A stretch of 64,000 nt of DNA from WTGU01 sp965242855 (lineage in GTDB: Bacteria; Pseudomonadota; Alphaproteobacteria; UBA828): the NCBI GenBank assembly GCA_965242855.1, contig OZ251509.1, positions 2,418,001-2,482,000 on the forward strand. The letters run 5' to 3'. Both the position numbers and the translations under genes were made by a program. Below the pieces are notes generated by a model that was not told where the DNA came from, made no database searches, and saw only the letters and a list, made by a program, of their open reading frames with translations. Below, piece by piece: positions 1 to 8,855 of this stretch (its first letter is position 1; the number at the start of each line of letters is the position of its first letter).

Positions 1-3000
1 GTCAGCGGCTATGTCTGGAACGAAGCCGAAGGTTTCTTCCAAAGAGGTGGCGAAAACTGTCCTGAGTGCCGCAGCATCCGCGCCCGTGGCGCGGTGATCG
101 TCAACCTGATCGAGACCGACCGCGAGCGCGACCAGCGCGTCCGCCCGCTGGTCGCGACCAGCGGCGACTATGCCGACGCGATCCGGGCCGAATACACCCG
201 CGCCGCCGCGCGAGGCCATATCGCCGTCACCGTGGAGGGCTACACCCTCGCCACCGGGGGCACCCTGCCCCTGGAGGCGCTCGTCTCCCCGCAGGATCCG
301 AGGGCCCCGCTGGAAGTCGCCTCCCCGCAGGATCCGAGCACCTACGTCTTCGACCCCAGCAGACCCTCCGTCCCCAACCCGGATTACGACCCCGACGACC
401 CGAGGTCCTCCAGGTTCATCAACGTTCTGGTGCATCGCCATCCTGTGGATGACGCCGGGAATCGGCTGGAGGCCGTTGACCTGCGCCCCTATACCGCCGC
501 CTATCTCCCCCGCCTCAACCCGGATTACGACCCCGACGACCCGGATTCCCCCCGGTTCATCAGCGGCGGGAACATCGCCATCTGGAACGGCCGTTACTTC
601 GTGTCGCAGGGCGCGATCCAGCCTGAGGACGTCACCGCCTGCCAGGGCATATCCACGGCGGAGGGGCGCCGCGCCTGTTACGAGAACAGGGTAGCGGCCA
701 GAAGCGAGGACAACCTCCCCACCGGCTTCGACGCCCGGGGCATCTACGCCAGCCACGAGGGCCACGGCGACATCCGCATCCGCGTCACCGACACCAACAT
801 CCGAACCGGGAGCGCGGACGACATCCAAACCCCGGGCGCGGACGCCCAGGGCATCTACGCCACCCATACCGGCAGGACCATCGTGTGCGGCGCCCCCGGC
901 AGCGGCTGTCAGGTCGGCGGAGGCACCACGCCGGGCGGAGGCGGCGTCTCCATCGTCGTCACCGGCGGCGCCATCGACACCCAGGGCGAGGACTCCCACG
1001 GGATCTGGGCGCGCCATCGCGGCGACAGCGGCGCCGACGAGGCCGACGGCGCCGTCGACCCCGACGACGTCGGCACCGGCAACGTCGCCATCGCCGTCAC
1101 CGACGCCGACATCGACACCGCCGGCGCCCACGCCAGCGGCGTCTACGGCCTGATCCAGCAGACCTGCACCGCCGACACCGCCGAGGGTTGCAGGGAGGCC
1201 GAAAACCTGGTCGCCGGCACCGGCGTCGGCGACATCGACATCGCCGTCACCGGCGGCTCCATCGACACCAAGGGCGGTGGCGGCGCCCACGCCGTCCACG
1301 CCCGGCACGAGAACACCGGCGCCATCACCGTCCGTCTGACCGGCGTCGCCGCCGCCACCGAAGGCCACCAGGCCCACGGCGTCTTCGCCGATCACGCCGG
1401 CTCCGCGGGCGCCGTCTCCGTGACCGTGGAGGGCGGCTCCGTCGCCACGAAGGGCGCCGGAGCCCACGGCGTCTATGGCAGCCATGCCGGCAGCGGCGAT
1501 GTCAAAGTCACTATCGCCAGCGGCGGCACAGTCAAGGCCGAGGGCTTCGCCGCCCAGGGCGTCCGGGCCGACCTCGCCGGCGACGGGGACCTGACCGTCG
1601 AGGTGGCGGGCGTCGTCACCACGGAGGGCGATAGCACCGAGCTGGGCGCTGGCGGCCAAGGCGCCCACGGCGTCTACGGCCTGATCCAGAGGACCTGCAC
1701 CGGCACCGACGACGAAGGCAACTGCAACAACTACAAGGAGGGCACCGGCGTCGGCGACATCGACATCAGGATGACGGCCGGCGCCGTCACGACCAAAGGC
1801 ATCGAGGCCCACGGCCTCTACGCCGAGCACACCGGCGCCGCGGGAACCGTCTCCGTCTCCGTGAGCGGCGGCTCGGTCACGGCCGTGGACTCCAGCAGCG
1901 TCGGCGTGCTGGCGCGTCACGGCGCGGACGACCGCGAGGGCGCCGTGACGGTGACCGTGGGCCGGGGCGCCAGCGTCACGGGCGGGCTGGGCGGCATCCA
2001 GCTGATCGCCGACGCGGACGCGGACGGCAACATCCCGACCAGGACGGTCAACGTGGACGGAACGGTCAGGGGCGTCTCCGGCGCGGGGATACTCCTGCCC
2101 ACCGGCGGTGTGGTGAACGTCGGCGCGACCGGCTCGGTGAGCGGCGGCGCGTCGGTCGGCATCTTCTCCAACGGAGACCACGACGCCGACGTGACGGTGG
2201 CGGGCGCCGTGACGGGCGACGTCCTCAAGGAGGGCGGCGGCGCTCTGACCTTCACCTCGCGAGCCGGAAGCACGGTGACGGGAAACATCCGCGGGCGCGG
2301 CGACGGCGCCCTGACGGCGGACGTGGCCGGCGCGATCACGGGTGATGTCCTCAACGAGGGCGATGGCGACCTGACCTTCATCTCCCGGGCCGGCGGCGCG
2401 GTGACCGGAAACGTCCACAGCCGCGGGGCCGGCGACCTGATGGCGACGATTTCGGGAACGGTCACCGGCGACGTTCTCGGCCTCGGCTCGGGCGACCACA
2501 CGGTGACCGTGAGGCAAGGCGGGACGGTCGGCGGGACCGTCCGGCTCGCCGCCAGCACGGTGGCGGTGGACGGCGCGGCCGGGCGCGTGTGGCTGGAGAA
2601 CGGCGGCGTCGTGACGGTCGGCGCGACCGGCGAGATCACCGGGATCGAGACGGTCCGTGAGGCGGTCCTCAGCGACGCCGGCGACCTGACCTTCACCTCC
2701 CAGGCCGGCAGCACGGTGACCGGAAACATCCTCATCCGCGGGGCCGGCGACCTGACCGCGACTCTGGCCGGCGCGATCATGGGCGACGTCCTCGCCCCGG
2801 GAACCGGGACGCAGCACCGGATCACGGTGGCGGAAGGCGGCGACGTCACGGGCACCGTGCATGTGGCGACGGAGCTCGGGCGGGGGGATCCGGAAAAAAG
2901 CGCGTTGACGGTGGCCGGCGCGGTCGGCCGCGTGCGCGCCGATCAGGGCGGCGCGATCACGGTCGGCCGGAAAGGACGGATCAGGGGCATAGACGGTATC

Positions 3001-4152
3001 GCGATATCGGCCCCCGGACGCAGTGTCGACCTCCTGATCCAGGAAAGCCCCGAGGAGCTGTCGGGCGAAGCCGTGGACCGGGTGGGAGGCGAGATCGATG
3101 CGGCTGAAAGGATCGTGTCTCTCCAACCGGCCGACGGATCGGCTCCGTCGCAGCTGGGGCGCCTGGGCACGACGGAGGCGCTCACGCGCGGGCCCTACGA
3201 CGTGGGTGTGGACGAGAACGGAAACCCGCGCCGCGTTTTTGCGCCCCGGGCGCGAGTCTATGAGGCCCTGCCGTCCGTCCTGCTGGGCCTGAACGGCCTG
3301 CCGACGGCCGGGGAGCGGGATATGGCGGCGCGGGATTCGAAGGGAGCCTGGGGCCAGATCGAGAGCGCCCGTGGCAGCTGGAAGGCCGAACGCTCGGAGA
3401 CTGGCGCGGAGTACGACATGCGGCGGTACGGTATGCGGGCGGGGATGGAATTCCCGGTGGACGAAGCCGGGTCGCGCTGGGGCTTCTCCCTGCATCAGCG
3501 CGGCGGCTCGGCGAAGGTGTCGCAGGGCGGCGATATCTCGCAGGGTGGCGAAATCAAGGTGCAGGGCTTCGGCGTGGGGCTCTACGGCGCCTGGCACGGG
3601 AAGGACCTCTACGTGGACGGGCAGGCGGAGACGACGTTGTACGAGGCGGCTCTCGATTCGTCCCTCCGCGGCCGGCTGGACGGCGACGTATCGGGGCATG
3701 GCTACGCACTGGGCGTGGAAACCGGACGCCGGATGGCCATGGGACTGCCCGGCATGGGCGAGGTCATGGTGACCCCGCGCGCGCGGCTGGTCCATTCCTC
3801 GGTCTCCGTGTCCGACTTCGAGGATCTGGTGGAGCAGTCGATTTCCCTGGACAAGGGCCGGAGCATGCGGGGGCGCGTGGGCGTACACGTGGAGACGCAG
3901 GCACTGGGGGGCGCGCGCCTTTCGGGCACGGTGGACGTGGAACGGGAGTTCGAGGAGGCCCGCCAGGTGACGGTGACGAGAAAGGCCCTGCCGGCGTCGG
4001 AGCGGGCGACGTGGCTCCATCTCGGCCTGGGCGGCGTGCACGATTCGGAAAGCGGCCGTTACACGCTCTCGGGCAAGGTGAACTACGCAACGAGCGGCGG
4101 CGGGGACAGCCACGAATATGGCGGCAGGCTGAACCTGACGGTGCGGTTTTGA
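1..4152 (+). CDS. Autotransporter (type V secretion) protein, 5' end outside window
   Basis: The reading frame is open from the first base, so the start and signal peptide lie upstream; 1383 codons are visible. The bulk is a glycine/alanine/threonine-rich passenger with repeated strands of the type GDIDIAVTGG...AHGVYG, as expected of a beta-helix. From about base 3340 (KGAWGQIESARGSW) to the stop, the sequence has the alternating pattern of a C-terminal beta-barrel and ends in a terminal Phe (NLTVRF), the outer-membrane targeting signature of the autotransporter domain family. Internal repeats are listed separately. The passenger carries cysteine pairs bracketing short loops, uncommon in this family. 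Likely a surface adhesin or self-associating protein; substrate unknown. The class call is secure, the function is inference. Confidence 0.88.
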   Translation, partial: VSGYVWNEAEGFFQRGGENCPECRSIRARGAVIVNLIETDRERDQRVRPLVATSGDYADAIRAEYTRAAARGHIAVTVEGYTLATGGTLPLEALVSPQDPRAPLEVASPQDPSTYVFDPSRPSVPNPDYDPDDPRSSRFINVLVHRHPVDDAGNRLEAVDLRPYTAAYLPRLNPDYDPDDPDSPRFISGGNIAIWNGRYFVSQGAIQPEDVTACQGISTAEGRRACYENRVAARSEDNLPTGFDARGIYASHEGHGDIRIRVTDTNIRTGSADDIQTPGADAQGIYATHTGRTIVCGAPGSGCQVGGGTTPGGGGVSIVVTGGAIDTQGEDSHGIWARHRGDSGADEADGAVDPDDVGTGNVAIAVTDADIDTAGAHASGVYGLIQQTCTADTAEGCREAENLVAGTGVGDIDIAVTGGSIDTKGGGGAHAVHARHENTGAITVRLTGVAAATEGHQAHGVFADHAGSAGAVSVTVEGGSVATKGAGAHGVYGSHAGSGDVKVTIASGGTVKAEGFAAQGVRADLAGDGDLTVEVAGVVTTEGDSTELGAGGQGAHGVYGLIQRTCTGTDDEGNCNNYKEGTGVGDIDIRMTAGAVTTKGIEAHGLYAEHTGAAGTVSVSVSGGSVTAVDSSSVGVLARHGADDREGAVTVTVGRGASVTGGLGGIQLIADADADGNIPTRTVNVDGTVRGVSGAGILLPTGGVVNVGATGSVSGGASVGIFSNGDHDADVTVAGAVTGDVLKEGGGALTFTSRAGSTVTGNIRGRGDGALTADVAGAITGDVLNEGDGDLTFISRAGGAVTGNVHSRGAGDLMATISGTVTGDVLGLGSGDHTVTVRQGGTVGGTVRLAASTVAVDGAAGRVWLENGGVVTVGATGEITGIETVREAVLSDAGDLTFTSQAGSTVTGNILIRGAGDLTATLAGAIMGDVLAPGTGTQHRITVAEGGDVTGTVHVATELGRGDPEKSALTVAGAVGRVRADQGGAITVGRKGRIRGIDGIAISAPGRSVDLLIQESPEELSGEAVDRVGGEIDAAERIVSLQPADGSAPSQLGRLGTTEALTRGPYDVGVDENGNPRRVFAPRARVYEALPSVLLGLNGLPTAGERDMAARDSKGAWGQIESARGSWKAERSETGAEYDMRRYGMRAGMEFPVDEAGSRWGFSLHQRGGSAKVSQGGDISQGGEIKVQGFGVGLYGAWHGKDLYVDGQAETTLYEAALDSSLRGRLDGDVSGHGYALGVETGRRMAMGLPGMGEVMVTPRARLVHSSVSVSDFEDLVEQSISLDKGRSMRGRVGVHVETQALGGARLSGTVDVEREFEEARQVTVTRKALPASERATWLHLGLGGVHDSESGRYTLSGKVNYATSGGGDSHEYGGRLNLTVRF
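285..543 (+). repeat. Two short direct-repeat pairs in the autotransporter N-terminal part
   Basis: An 18-bp unit (CTCCCCGCAGGATCCGAG) occurs at 285-302 and 321-338, encoding SPQDP twice. A 27-bp unit occurs at 376-402 and 517-543, encoding NPDYDPDDP twice. Both pairs are in frame, so they look like internal duplications in an Asp/Pro-rich segment. The DPDDP runs could bind calcium, but that is speculation. Confidence 0.8.
2190..2800 (+). repeat. Degenerate repeats of about 40 residues in the passenger
   Basis: Three copies of a unit built as AGA(V/I)TGDVL...G(A/D)LTFTS(R/Q)AGSTVTGNI...RGAGDL(T/M)A can be read at roughly 2197-2310, 2317-2430 and 2680-2800. They are separated by a diverged copy (TVTGDVLGLGSGDHTVTVRQGG). 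They fit stacked turns of a beta-helix. Boundaries are approximate because the copies have drifted. Confidence 0.7.
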
Positions 4153-4196
4153 GCGGCGCGCGACGCGCCCGCCCGGGACGGAGGCCACCGGCGTTC

Positions 4197-4784
4197 ATGG
4201 TCGCGAATCCGGTCTCCGCGACCGCGCGGCTGGCCAGGGCGGGGCTGGCCGCGGCCGTGCTGGCCGCCGCGGGGTGGTGCGGCCCGCTCCTGGCGCAAGA
4301 GCAGGTGCCGAGCGCCTTCTCCGCAACCTACGGCGACTGGACGGTGCGTTGCGCGGCCGGGGTGGCCTCCGTGGACGCGGCGGGCGCCGAGAGCCCCCGG
4401 CAATGCACGATGGAGCAGCGTTTCCTCTGGAGGGACGACGAAACCGGGCAGACGCGGCAGTTGTTGACGGTCACCCTGGTGCCGGCAAACAGGGGCATGG
4501 AGGCCGTCGCGGTCACACCCTTCGGCCTGCTGTTCGAGCCCGGACTGCGCCTGCGCGCCGATGACCACGAAGGCGAGACGCTGGCCTTCCAGACCTGCCT
4601 GCCCGAGGGTTGTATCGCACGCGGCGCCCTCACTCCGGACACGGTCTGGAGCTTCCGGGCAGGAATGGTGCTGCACGTGGAGGCGGAGCCGGCGGCGGGC
4701 GGTGAGCCGTTCCGGCTGGAAGGCTCCTTGAACGGCTTCAGCACCGCCCACATACGGCTGCTGGAGGAGATCGGGGAGCGCTGA
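4197..4784 (+). CDS. Invasion-associated locus B (IalB) family periplasmic protein
   Basis: 195 residues. An N-terminal signal peptide is visible (Arg near the start, Ala/Leu-rich core, cleavage probably after GPLLA). The mature part begins with the family hallmark YGDWTVRC and has the expected cysteines (VRC, RQC, FQTC, EGC), which probably form disulfides. IalB proteins occur in alphaproteobacteria, first described in Bartonella invasion, but most are found in non-pathogens and their biochemical role is unclear. ATG at 4197 is chosen because a GGAGG box lies about 13 bases upstream and the signal peptide starts directly there; the frame is open further upstream, but that part overlaps the autotransporter end. 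It follows the autotransporter by 44 bases and could be cotranscribed. Confidence 0.82.
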   Translation: MVANPVSATARLARAGLAAAVLAAAGWCGPLLAQEQVPSAFSATYGDWTVRCAAGVASVDAAGAESPRQCTMEQRFLWRDDETGQTRQLLTVTLVPANRGMEAVAVTPFGLLFEPGLRLRADDHEGETLAFQTCLPEGCIARGALTPDTVWSFRAGMVLHVEAEPAAGGEPFRLEGSLNGFSTAHIRLLEEIGER

Positions 4785-4841
4785 AGCATCCCCATACATG
4801 GTGCGCGGGGCCTCCCGCACCGCCCGACTGGGGACATGGAG

Positions 4842-4869
4842 TTGACCGTCGGCGGCGCCCGCATAAACT
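4842..4869 (+). promoter_or_regulatory. Probable sigma-70 promoter of the ABC importer operon
   Basis: TTGACC (4842-4847) and TAAACT (4864-4869) are separated by 16 bases and lie 34 bases before the start of the binding-protein gene. Position, spacing and match to consensus are good for a GC-rich genome; no start site is known. Confidence 0.55.
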
Positions 4870-4903
4870 GTCGTCGGAGAACATCGAGGGAGGCCCGAAA
4901 TCC

Positions 4904-6151
4904 ATGGTTCACAGCACGCGGAGACAGTTCCTCAAAGGCACGGCCGGCACCGCCGCCACTCTGGTCGCGGCCGGCCTCGCGGCGTCGCCCAAGGCCTATG
5001 CCGACGACGACGAGATCGTCATCGCCAGCATCTTCGACCAATCCGGCGGCCTCGACATCTACGGCACGCCGATGACGCAGACCTGCGAGCTTGCGGTCGA
5101 GGAGATCAACGCGGCCGGCGGCCTGCTGGGCAAGAAGGTCCGCCTGATCAAATACGATCCACAGTCGAACATGGAGCTCTATGCGCAATACGCCCAGGAA
5201 GCGGCGCTCAAGGAACGGGTGGACTTGGTGCACGGCGGAATCACCAGCGCCTCGCGCGAGGTCATCCGCCCGATCCTCAGGCGCTTCCAGACGCTGCTCT
5301 GGTACAGCGTGATCTATGAAGGCGGCGTCTGCGACATCAACAATTTCGTGAGCGGCGTGACCGCCGTGCAGTGGGTGAAGCCGATGGCGGACTACGGCTT
5401 CAGGACCCACGGCAAGCGCTGTTACTACATCGGCGCCGACTACAACGCGCCGCAGATCATCGGCAAGTGGACCGAGTTCTTCTCGCGCGAACATAATGCC
5501 GAGGTCGTCACCAAGGATTTCTTCCCCCTCGACGTCTCGGAGTTCGGCCCGGCCATCGCGAAGATCCAGGAAGCGAAGCCGGACTGGCTCTCGACCTGCC
5601 TGGTGGGCGCGGCACACACCGGATTCTACCGCCAGTGGCACGCGGCGGGGATGCTCGACGAGATCCCCATCGTCTCGGTCACCTTCGGGGTCGGCAACGA
5701 GCACATCCAGCTCAGCGCCGAGGAGGGCAACGGCATCGTCAGCGCCCAGCCCTATTTCCAGGAGCTGCAGCTCCCGGCCAACCTCGAATTCGTGAAGCGC
5801 TACCAGGAGCGGTTCGGCGACGACGCCCAGTACCTCAACTCGGTCGGCATCGGCGGCTACATCGGCACCATGCTCTGGTCACTCGGCGTCCAGGCGGCGG
5901 GCAGTCACGAGCGCGAGGCCGTGATGGCGGCGCTCCGCAGCGGCGACATCGCGTGGGACGGCCCCGCCGGCCGCATGGTGGTCGACCCGGTCACCAACCA
6001 CGTCGTCCAGGACATGCACATGGCCGAGTGCCGGAACCAGAGCTGGAACATCTTCGAGAGCTTCTCGCAGCTGTACCCGAGCGACGTCATCGACCGGTGC
6101 GACCTGACCAAGACGCCGGACATGGACGCCCATCTCGAGCCGATCCTCTAG
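4904..6151 (+). CDS. ABC importer substrate-binding protein, UrtA/amide/branched-chain amino acid type
   Basis: 415 residues. The N-terminus has a Tat signal (STRRQFLKG followed by a hydrophobic stretch and an Ala-rich cleavage region near ASPKAYA), so the protein is probably exported folded. The body is a type I periplasmic binding protein: VIASIFDQSGGLDIYG, then AVEEINAAGGLLGKKVRL, and DPQSN, which are characteristic of the UrtA/AmiC/FmdD branch rather than LivK. It heads a five-gene operon with two permeases and two ATPases. The ligand could be urea, a short-chain amide or another small polar compound; no urease or amidase gene is in the window to decide. Start ATG has an AGGGAGG box upstream. 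Confidence 0.85.
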   Translation: MVHSTRRQFLKGTAGTAATLVAAGLAASPKAYADDDEIVIASIFDQSGGLDIYGTPMTQTCELAVEEINAAGGLLGKKVRLIKYDPQSNMELYAQYAQEAALKERVDLVHGGITSASREVIRPILRRFQTLLWYSVIYEGGVCDINNFVSGVTAVQWVKPMADYGFRTHGKRCYYIGADYNAPQIIGKWTEFFSREHNAEVVTKDFFPLDVSEFGPAIAKIQEAKPDWLSTCLVGAAHTGFYRQWHAAGMLDEIPIVSVTFGVGNEHIQLSAEEGNGIVSAQPYFQELQLPANLEFVKRYQERFGDDAQYLNSVGIGGYIGTMLWSLGVQAAGSHEREAVMAALRSGDIAWDGPAGRMVVDPVTNHVVQDMHMAECRNQSWNIFESFSQLYPSDVIDRCDLTKTPDMDAHLEPIL

Positions 6152-6202
6152 ACGCACGCCGAGGCGGGCGGGCGCGGCGCGGCACGCGACGAAGGGCGGG
6201 CC

Positions 6203-7072
6203 GTGGATACCGCTGCGCTTCTGATCATCGAGGTATTGAACGGAATCGCCAGCTTGGCGCTCGCCTGCGCCGGGCTGGCGATCATTTTCGGCATGATGCG
6301 GGTGATCAACTTCGCTCATGGCGAGTTCATGATGCTGGGCGCTTACACGACCGTCGTCTGCACCAAGAGCCTCGGCATCAACATCTGGATATCGATGCTG
6401 GTGATTTCGCCCGTCTTCGTGGGCCTCGTCGGCATCGTCGTCGAACGGGCGTTCATCCGTTTCTTCTACGGCCGGATGGTCGACACGCTGATCGCCACCT
6501 GGGGCCTGAGCCTGCTGCTGATCGGCATCGTCACCGCGATCTTCGGCAACATCATCGAGGGTGTCTCGGCGCCGATGGGGAGCTTCAGCGTCGGCATTTA
6601 CAACATCGCCCAGTACCGCATGGTGCTGATCGGCATCGTGATCCTGCTGTTCGTCGCGATCTTCCTGGCGCTCACCCGCACCCGGCTCGGGCTGATCGCC
6701 CGCGGCACCATGCAGAACCCGACCCAGGCGTCGGCGCTCGGCATCAGCCCGCAACGCGTCTACATGGTGACCTTCGCGGTCGGCGCGGCGCTGACCGGGC
6801 TCGCGGGCGGCCTGCTGGCGCCGATCTCCCAGGTCATCCCGACGGCGGGCGCCGCCTACGTCGCGCAAACCTTCATCACGGTGATCACCGGCGGCGCCGG
6901 CGCAGTGACCGGCACACTGGTCGCCTCCGGCGTGTTCGGCACCGTGCGCCAGCTCCTGAGCTACGAGTTCACCCCGGTGCTGGGCGGCGTCGGCCTGCTC
7001 ATCGTCGCCGTCGTGATGCTGCGGCTGTTGCCGCAGGGCATCACCGGCAAGATTTTCAGGCGCTCCCTGTGA
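6203..7072 (+). CDS. ABC importer permease, LivH/UrtB family
   Basis: 289 residues, strongly hydrophobic with about eight membrane segments. Family motifs are visible: the GMMRVINFAHGEFMMLGAY segment near the N-terminus and the cytoplasmic loop ARGTMQNPTQASALGISPQRVY, which contacts the ATPase. The start is GTG at 6203, giving MDTAALLIIEVLNG. The stop overlaps the GTG of the next permease gene (GTGA at 7069-7072), indicating translational coupling. It pairs with the LivM-type permease downstream to form the membrane channel of the importer. Confidence 0.88.
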   Translation: MDTAALLIIEVLNGIASLALACAGLAIIFGMMRVINFAHGEFMMLGAYTTVVCTKSLGINIWISMLVISPVFVGLVGIVVERAFIRFFYGRMVDTLIATWGLSLLLIGIVTAIFGNIIEGVSAPMGSFSVGIYNIAQYRMVLIGIVILLFVAIFLALTRTRLGLIARGTMQNPTQASALGISPQRVYMVTFAVGAALTGLAGGLLAPISQVIPTAGAAYVAQTFITVITGGAGAVTGTLVASGVFGTVRQLLSYEFTPVLGGVGLLIVAVVMLRLLPQGITGKIFRRSL

Positions 7073-8127
7073 CGCCGCCGCTCGGGCTCCACCTCAAGAG
7101 CTGGGAGGCCCGTGGCACCGCCCTGGTCGGGCTGGCCATGCTCGTCCTCCTGTTCGCCGGCCCGCATATCTTCGACCTGTTCACCCTGTTCAAGGTCACG
7201 CTGTTCGTCGCCATGGCGATCCTGGCGCTCTCCATGGGCTTCATCTGGGGGTACGGCGGCATCCTCTGCTTCGGCCAGTCGGCGTTCTACGGCCTCGGCG
7301 CCTATACCTACGCCATCGCGGTGGGAAACATCGGCGAGAGCACGGCGCCGTTCCTGCTGGCCATCGTCGTGCCGGCCGCCTTCGCCGCCCTGCTCGGCTA
7401 CTTCATGTTCTATGGGCGGCTCAGCGACGTCTATCTCGCGGTGGTGACGCTCGCGGTGACGCTCATCCTCTACAACTTCATGCGCTCGACCGCCGGCGAG
7501 GAATACGCCATCGGCGCGCAGCGGCTCATGGGATTCAACGGCATTTCGTCGATCCAGCCGATCAACTGGCCGGGCGATGGAAAGGCCCTCCTCTTCCCGG
7601 ACGACATCTTCCATCTGGCGATGGGCTGCCTGATCCTCTGCTATTTCGGGTTGAAGCTCCTGTTGAAATCGCATTTCGGGCGCGTCGCGGTCGCGATCCG
7701 GGAGAACGAATTGCGCGCCGAGCTTCTGGGCTACGACGTGCGCCTGCACAAGTTGCGGACCTTCACCATCGGCGGCGCCATGGCCGGCCTCGCCGGCTGC
7801 CTGGGAGTCAACTTCAACTCCTTCGTCAACCCGGACGTCTTCGCCCTCAATTTCGCGGCCGAGATCATCATGTGGACGCTGATCGGCGGCCTCGGCACCC
7901 TGGTCGGCCCCATGATCGGCTGTATCGGGCTCCTGATGCTGAAGTTCGAGATCGGCCAGCAGCAGATCACCAACACCTACCTGATCTTCGGCGGCATCAT
8001 CATGGTGTTCGTGCTGCTGGTGCCGGCGGGATTGCTGCCCACGGCGCGGCACCTGGCGGAGCGCTGGCTCCCGTTCGCCGGGCGCCGCCTGACCGGTGGG
8101 GAAACGCCGGGGGAGGCGATGCGATGA
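7069..8127 (+). CDS. ABC importer permease, LivM/UrtC family
   Basis: 352 residues with multiple membrane segments. The conserved features are MGFIWGYGGILCFGQSAFYG near the N-terminus and the loop VAIRENELRAELLGYDV before the last third. GTG at 7069 is chosen because it overlaps the previous stop by four bases and starts just before the first hydrophobic segment; the reading frame is also open far upstream, but that is antisense-like shadow of the two preceding genes. The gene ends with ATGA shared with the ATPase gene. It forms the second half of the heterodimeric channel. Confidence 0.88.
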   Translation: MTPPLGLHLKSWEARGTALVGLAMLVLLFAGPHIFDLFTLFKVTLFVAMAILALSMGFIWGYGGILCFGQSAFYGLGAYTYAIAVGNIGESTAPFLLAIVVPAAFAALLGYFMFYGRLSDVYLAVVTLAVTLILYNFMRSTAGEEYAIGAQRLMGFNGISSIQPINWPGDGKALLFPDDIFHLAMGCLILCYFGLKLLLKSHFGRVAVAIRENELRAELLGYDVRLHKLRTFTIGGAMAGLAGCLGVNFNSFVNPDVFALNFAAEIIMWTLIGGLGTLVGPMIGCIGLLMLKFEIGQQQITNTYLIFGGIIMVFVLLVPAGLLPTARHLAERWLPFAGRRLTGGETPGEAMR

Positions 8128-8852
8128 CGGAGGCGGCCCCGATCCTGGAGACCCGCGCGCTCACGATGCGCTTCGGTGGCGTGGTCGCAGTGGACAACGT
8201 GGATTTCTCCATGGCCGAGGGCGAGCTGCGCTGCCTGATCGGCCCCAACGGCGCGGGCAAGAGCACATTCTTCAAATGTCTGACCCACCAATACAAGCCG
8301 AGCGCCGGGCGGGTGCGCTTCCGGGACACGGACATCACCGGCTCGCACACCTACCAGATCGCACGCCGCGGCATCGGCATCAAGACCCAGGTTCCGAGCG
8401 TCTTCGACGGCTTGAGCGTCCACGAGAACATCTGGATCGCGGCGCGGCGCCATCACGGGCGGCGCGCGGCCGACCGCATCGTCGGCGAGATCCTCGAACG
8501 CCTCGGCCTGGGCGATCTTTCCGGGCGCGTCGTGGGCCAGCTCGCCCACGGCGAGCGGCAACGGGTAGAGCTCGGCGCCGTACTCACCGGCGAGCCGGAA
8601 CTGATCCTGCTCGACGAGCCGACCGCCGGCATGACCCACGAAGAGGTGCACCAGACCACCGCCCTTATCCGCGAGATCAACAGGACCTCCTCGCTAATCG
8701 TCGTCGAGCACGACATGCAGTTCATCAAGGCGATCGCGGAGCGCGTCACCGTGTTCCACCAGGGCGCGATTCTGATCGAGGACACGATGGAGAACCTGGA
8801 GAGGAACCAACAGGTGCGCGACATCTATCTCGGCAAACAACACGCGGCGTGA
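8124..8852 (+). CDS. ABC importer ATPase, LivG/UrtD family
   Basis: 242 residues. Walker A GPNGAGKST is at residues 40-48, the signature is the degenerate LAHGE at 140-144 (LSHG- or LAHG-type signatures are normal for this branch), and Walker B LILLDEP is at 160-166 followed by the H-loop VVEHD. Start ATG at 8124 overlaps the preceding stop (ATGA). It supplies one of the two nucleotide-binding subunits on the cytoplasmic face. The gap to the partner ATPase gene is only three bases. Confidence 0.9.
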   Translation: MTEAAPILETRALTMRFGGVVAVDNVDFSMAEGELRCLIGPNGAGKSTFFKCLTHQYKPSAGRVRFRDTDITGSHTYQIARRGIGIKTQVPSVFDGLSVHENIWIAARRHHGRRAADRIVGEILERLGLGDLSGRVVGQLAHGERQRVELGAVLTGEPELILLDEPTAGMTHEEVHQTTALIREINRTSSLIVVEHDMQFIKAIAERVTVFHQGAILIEDTMENLERNQQVRDIYLGKQHAA

Positions 8853-8855
8853 GCC

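Noticed and set aside
1917..2855. 312-codon frame antisense to the autotransporter
   Set aside because: Pro/Thr/Val/Ser repeats simply mirror the repetitive passenger; no start site and no domain.
4790..4830. Possible terminator after the IalB-like gene
   Set aside because: GGTGCG and CGCACC can pair, but the stem is short and no T-run follows.
5635..7068. Open frame upstream of the LivM-type permease suggesting an 830-residue fusion
   Set aside because: The upstream part overlaps two well-supported genes in another frame and has shadow composition; the GTG at 7069 with GTGA overlap fits the real start.
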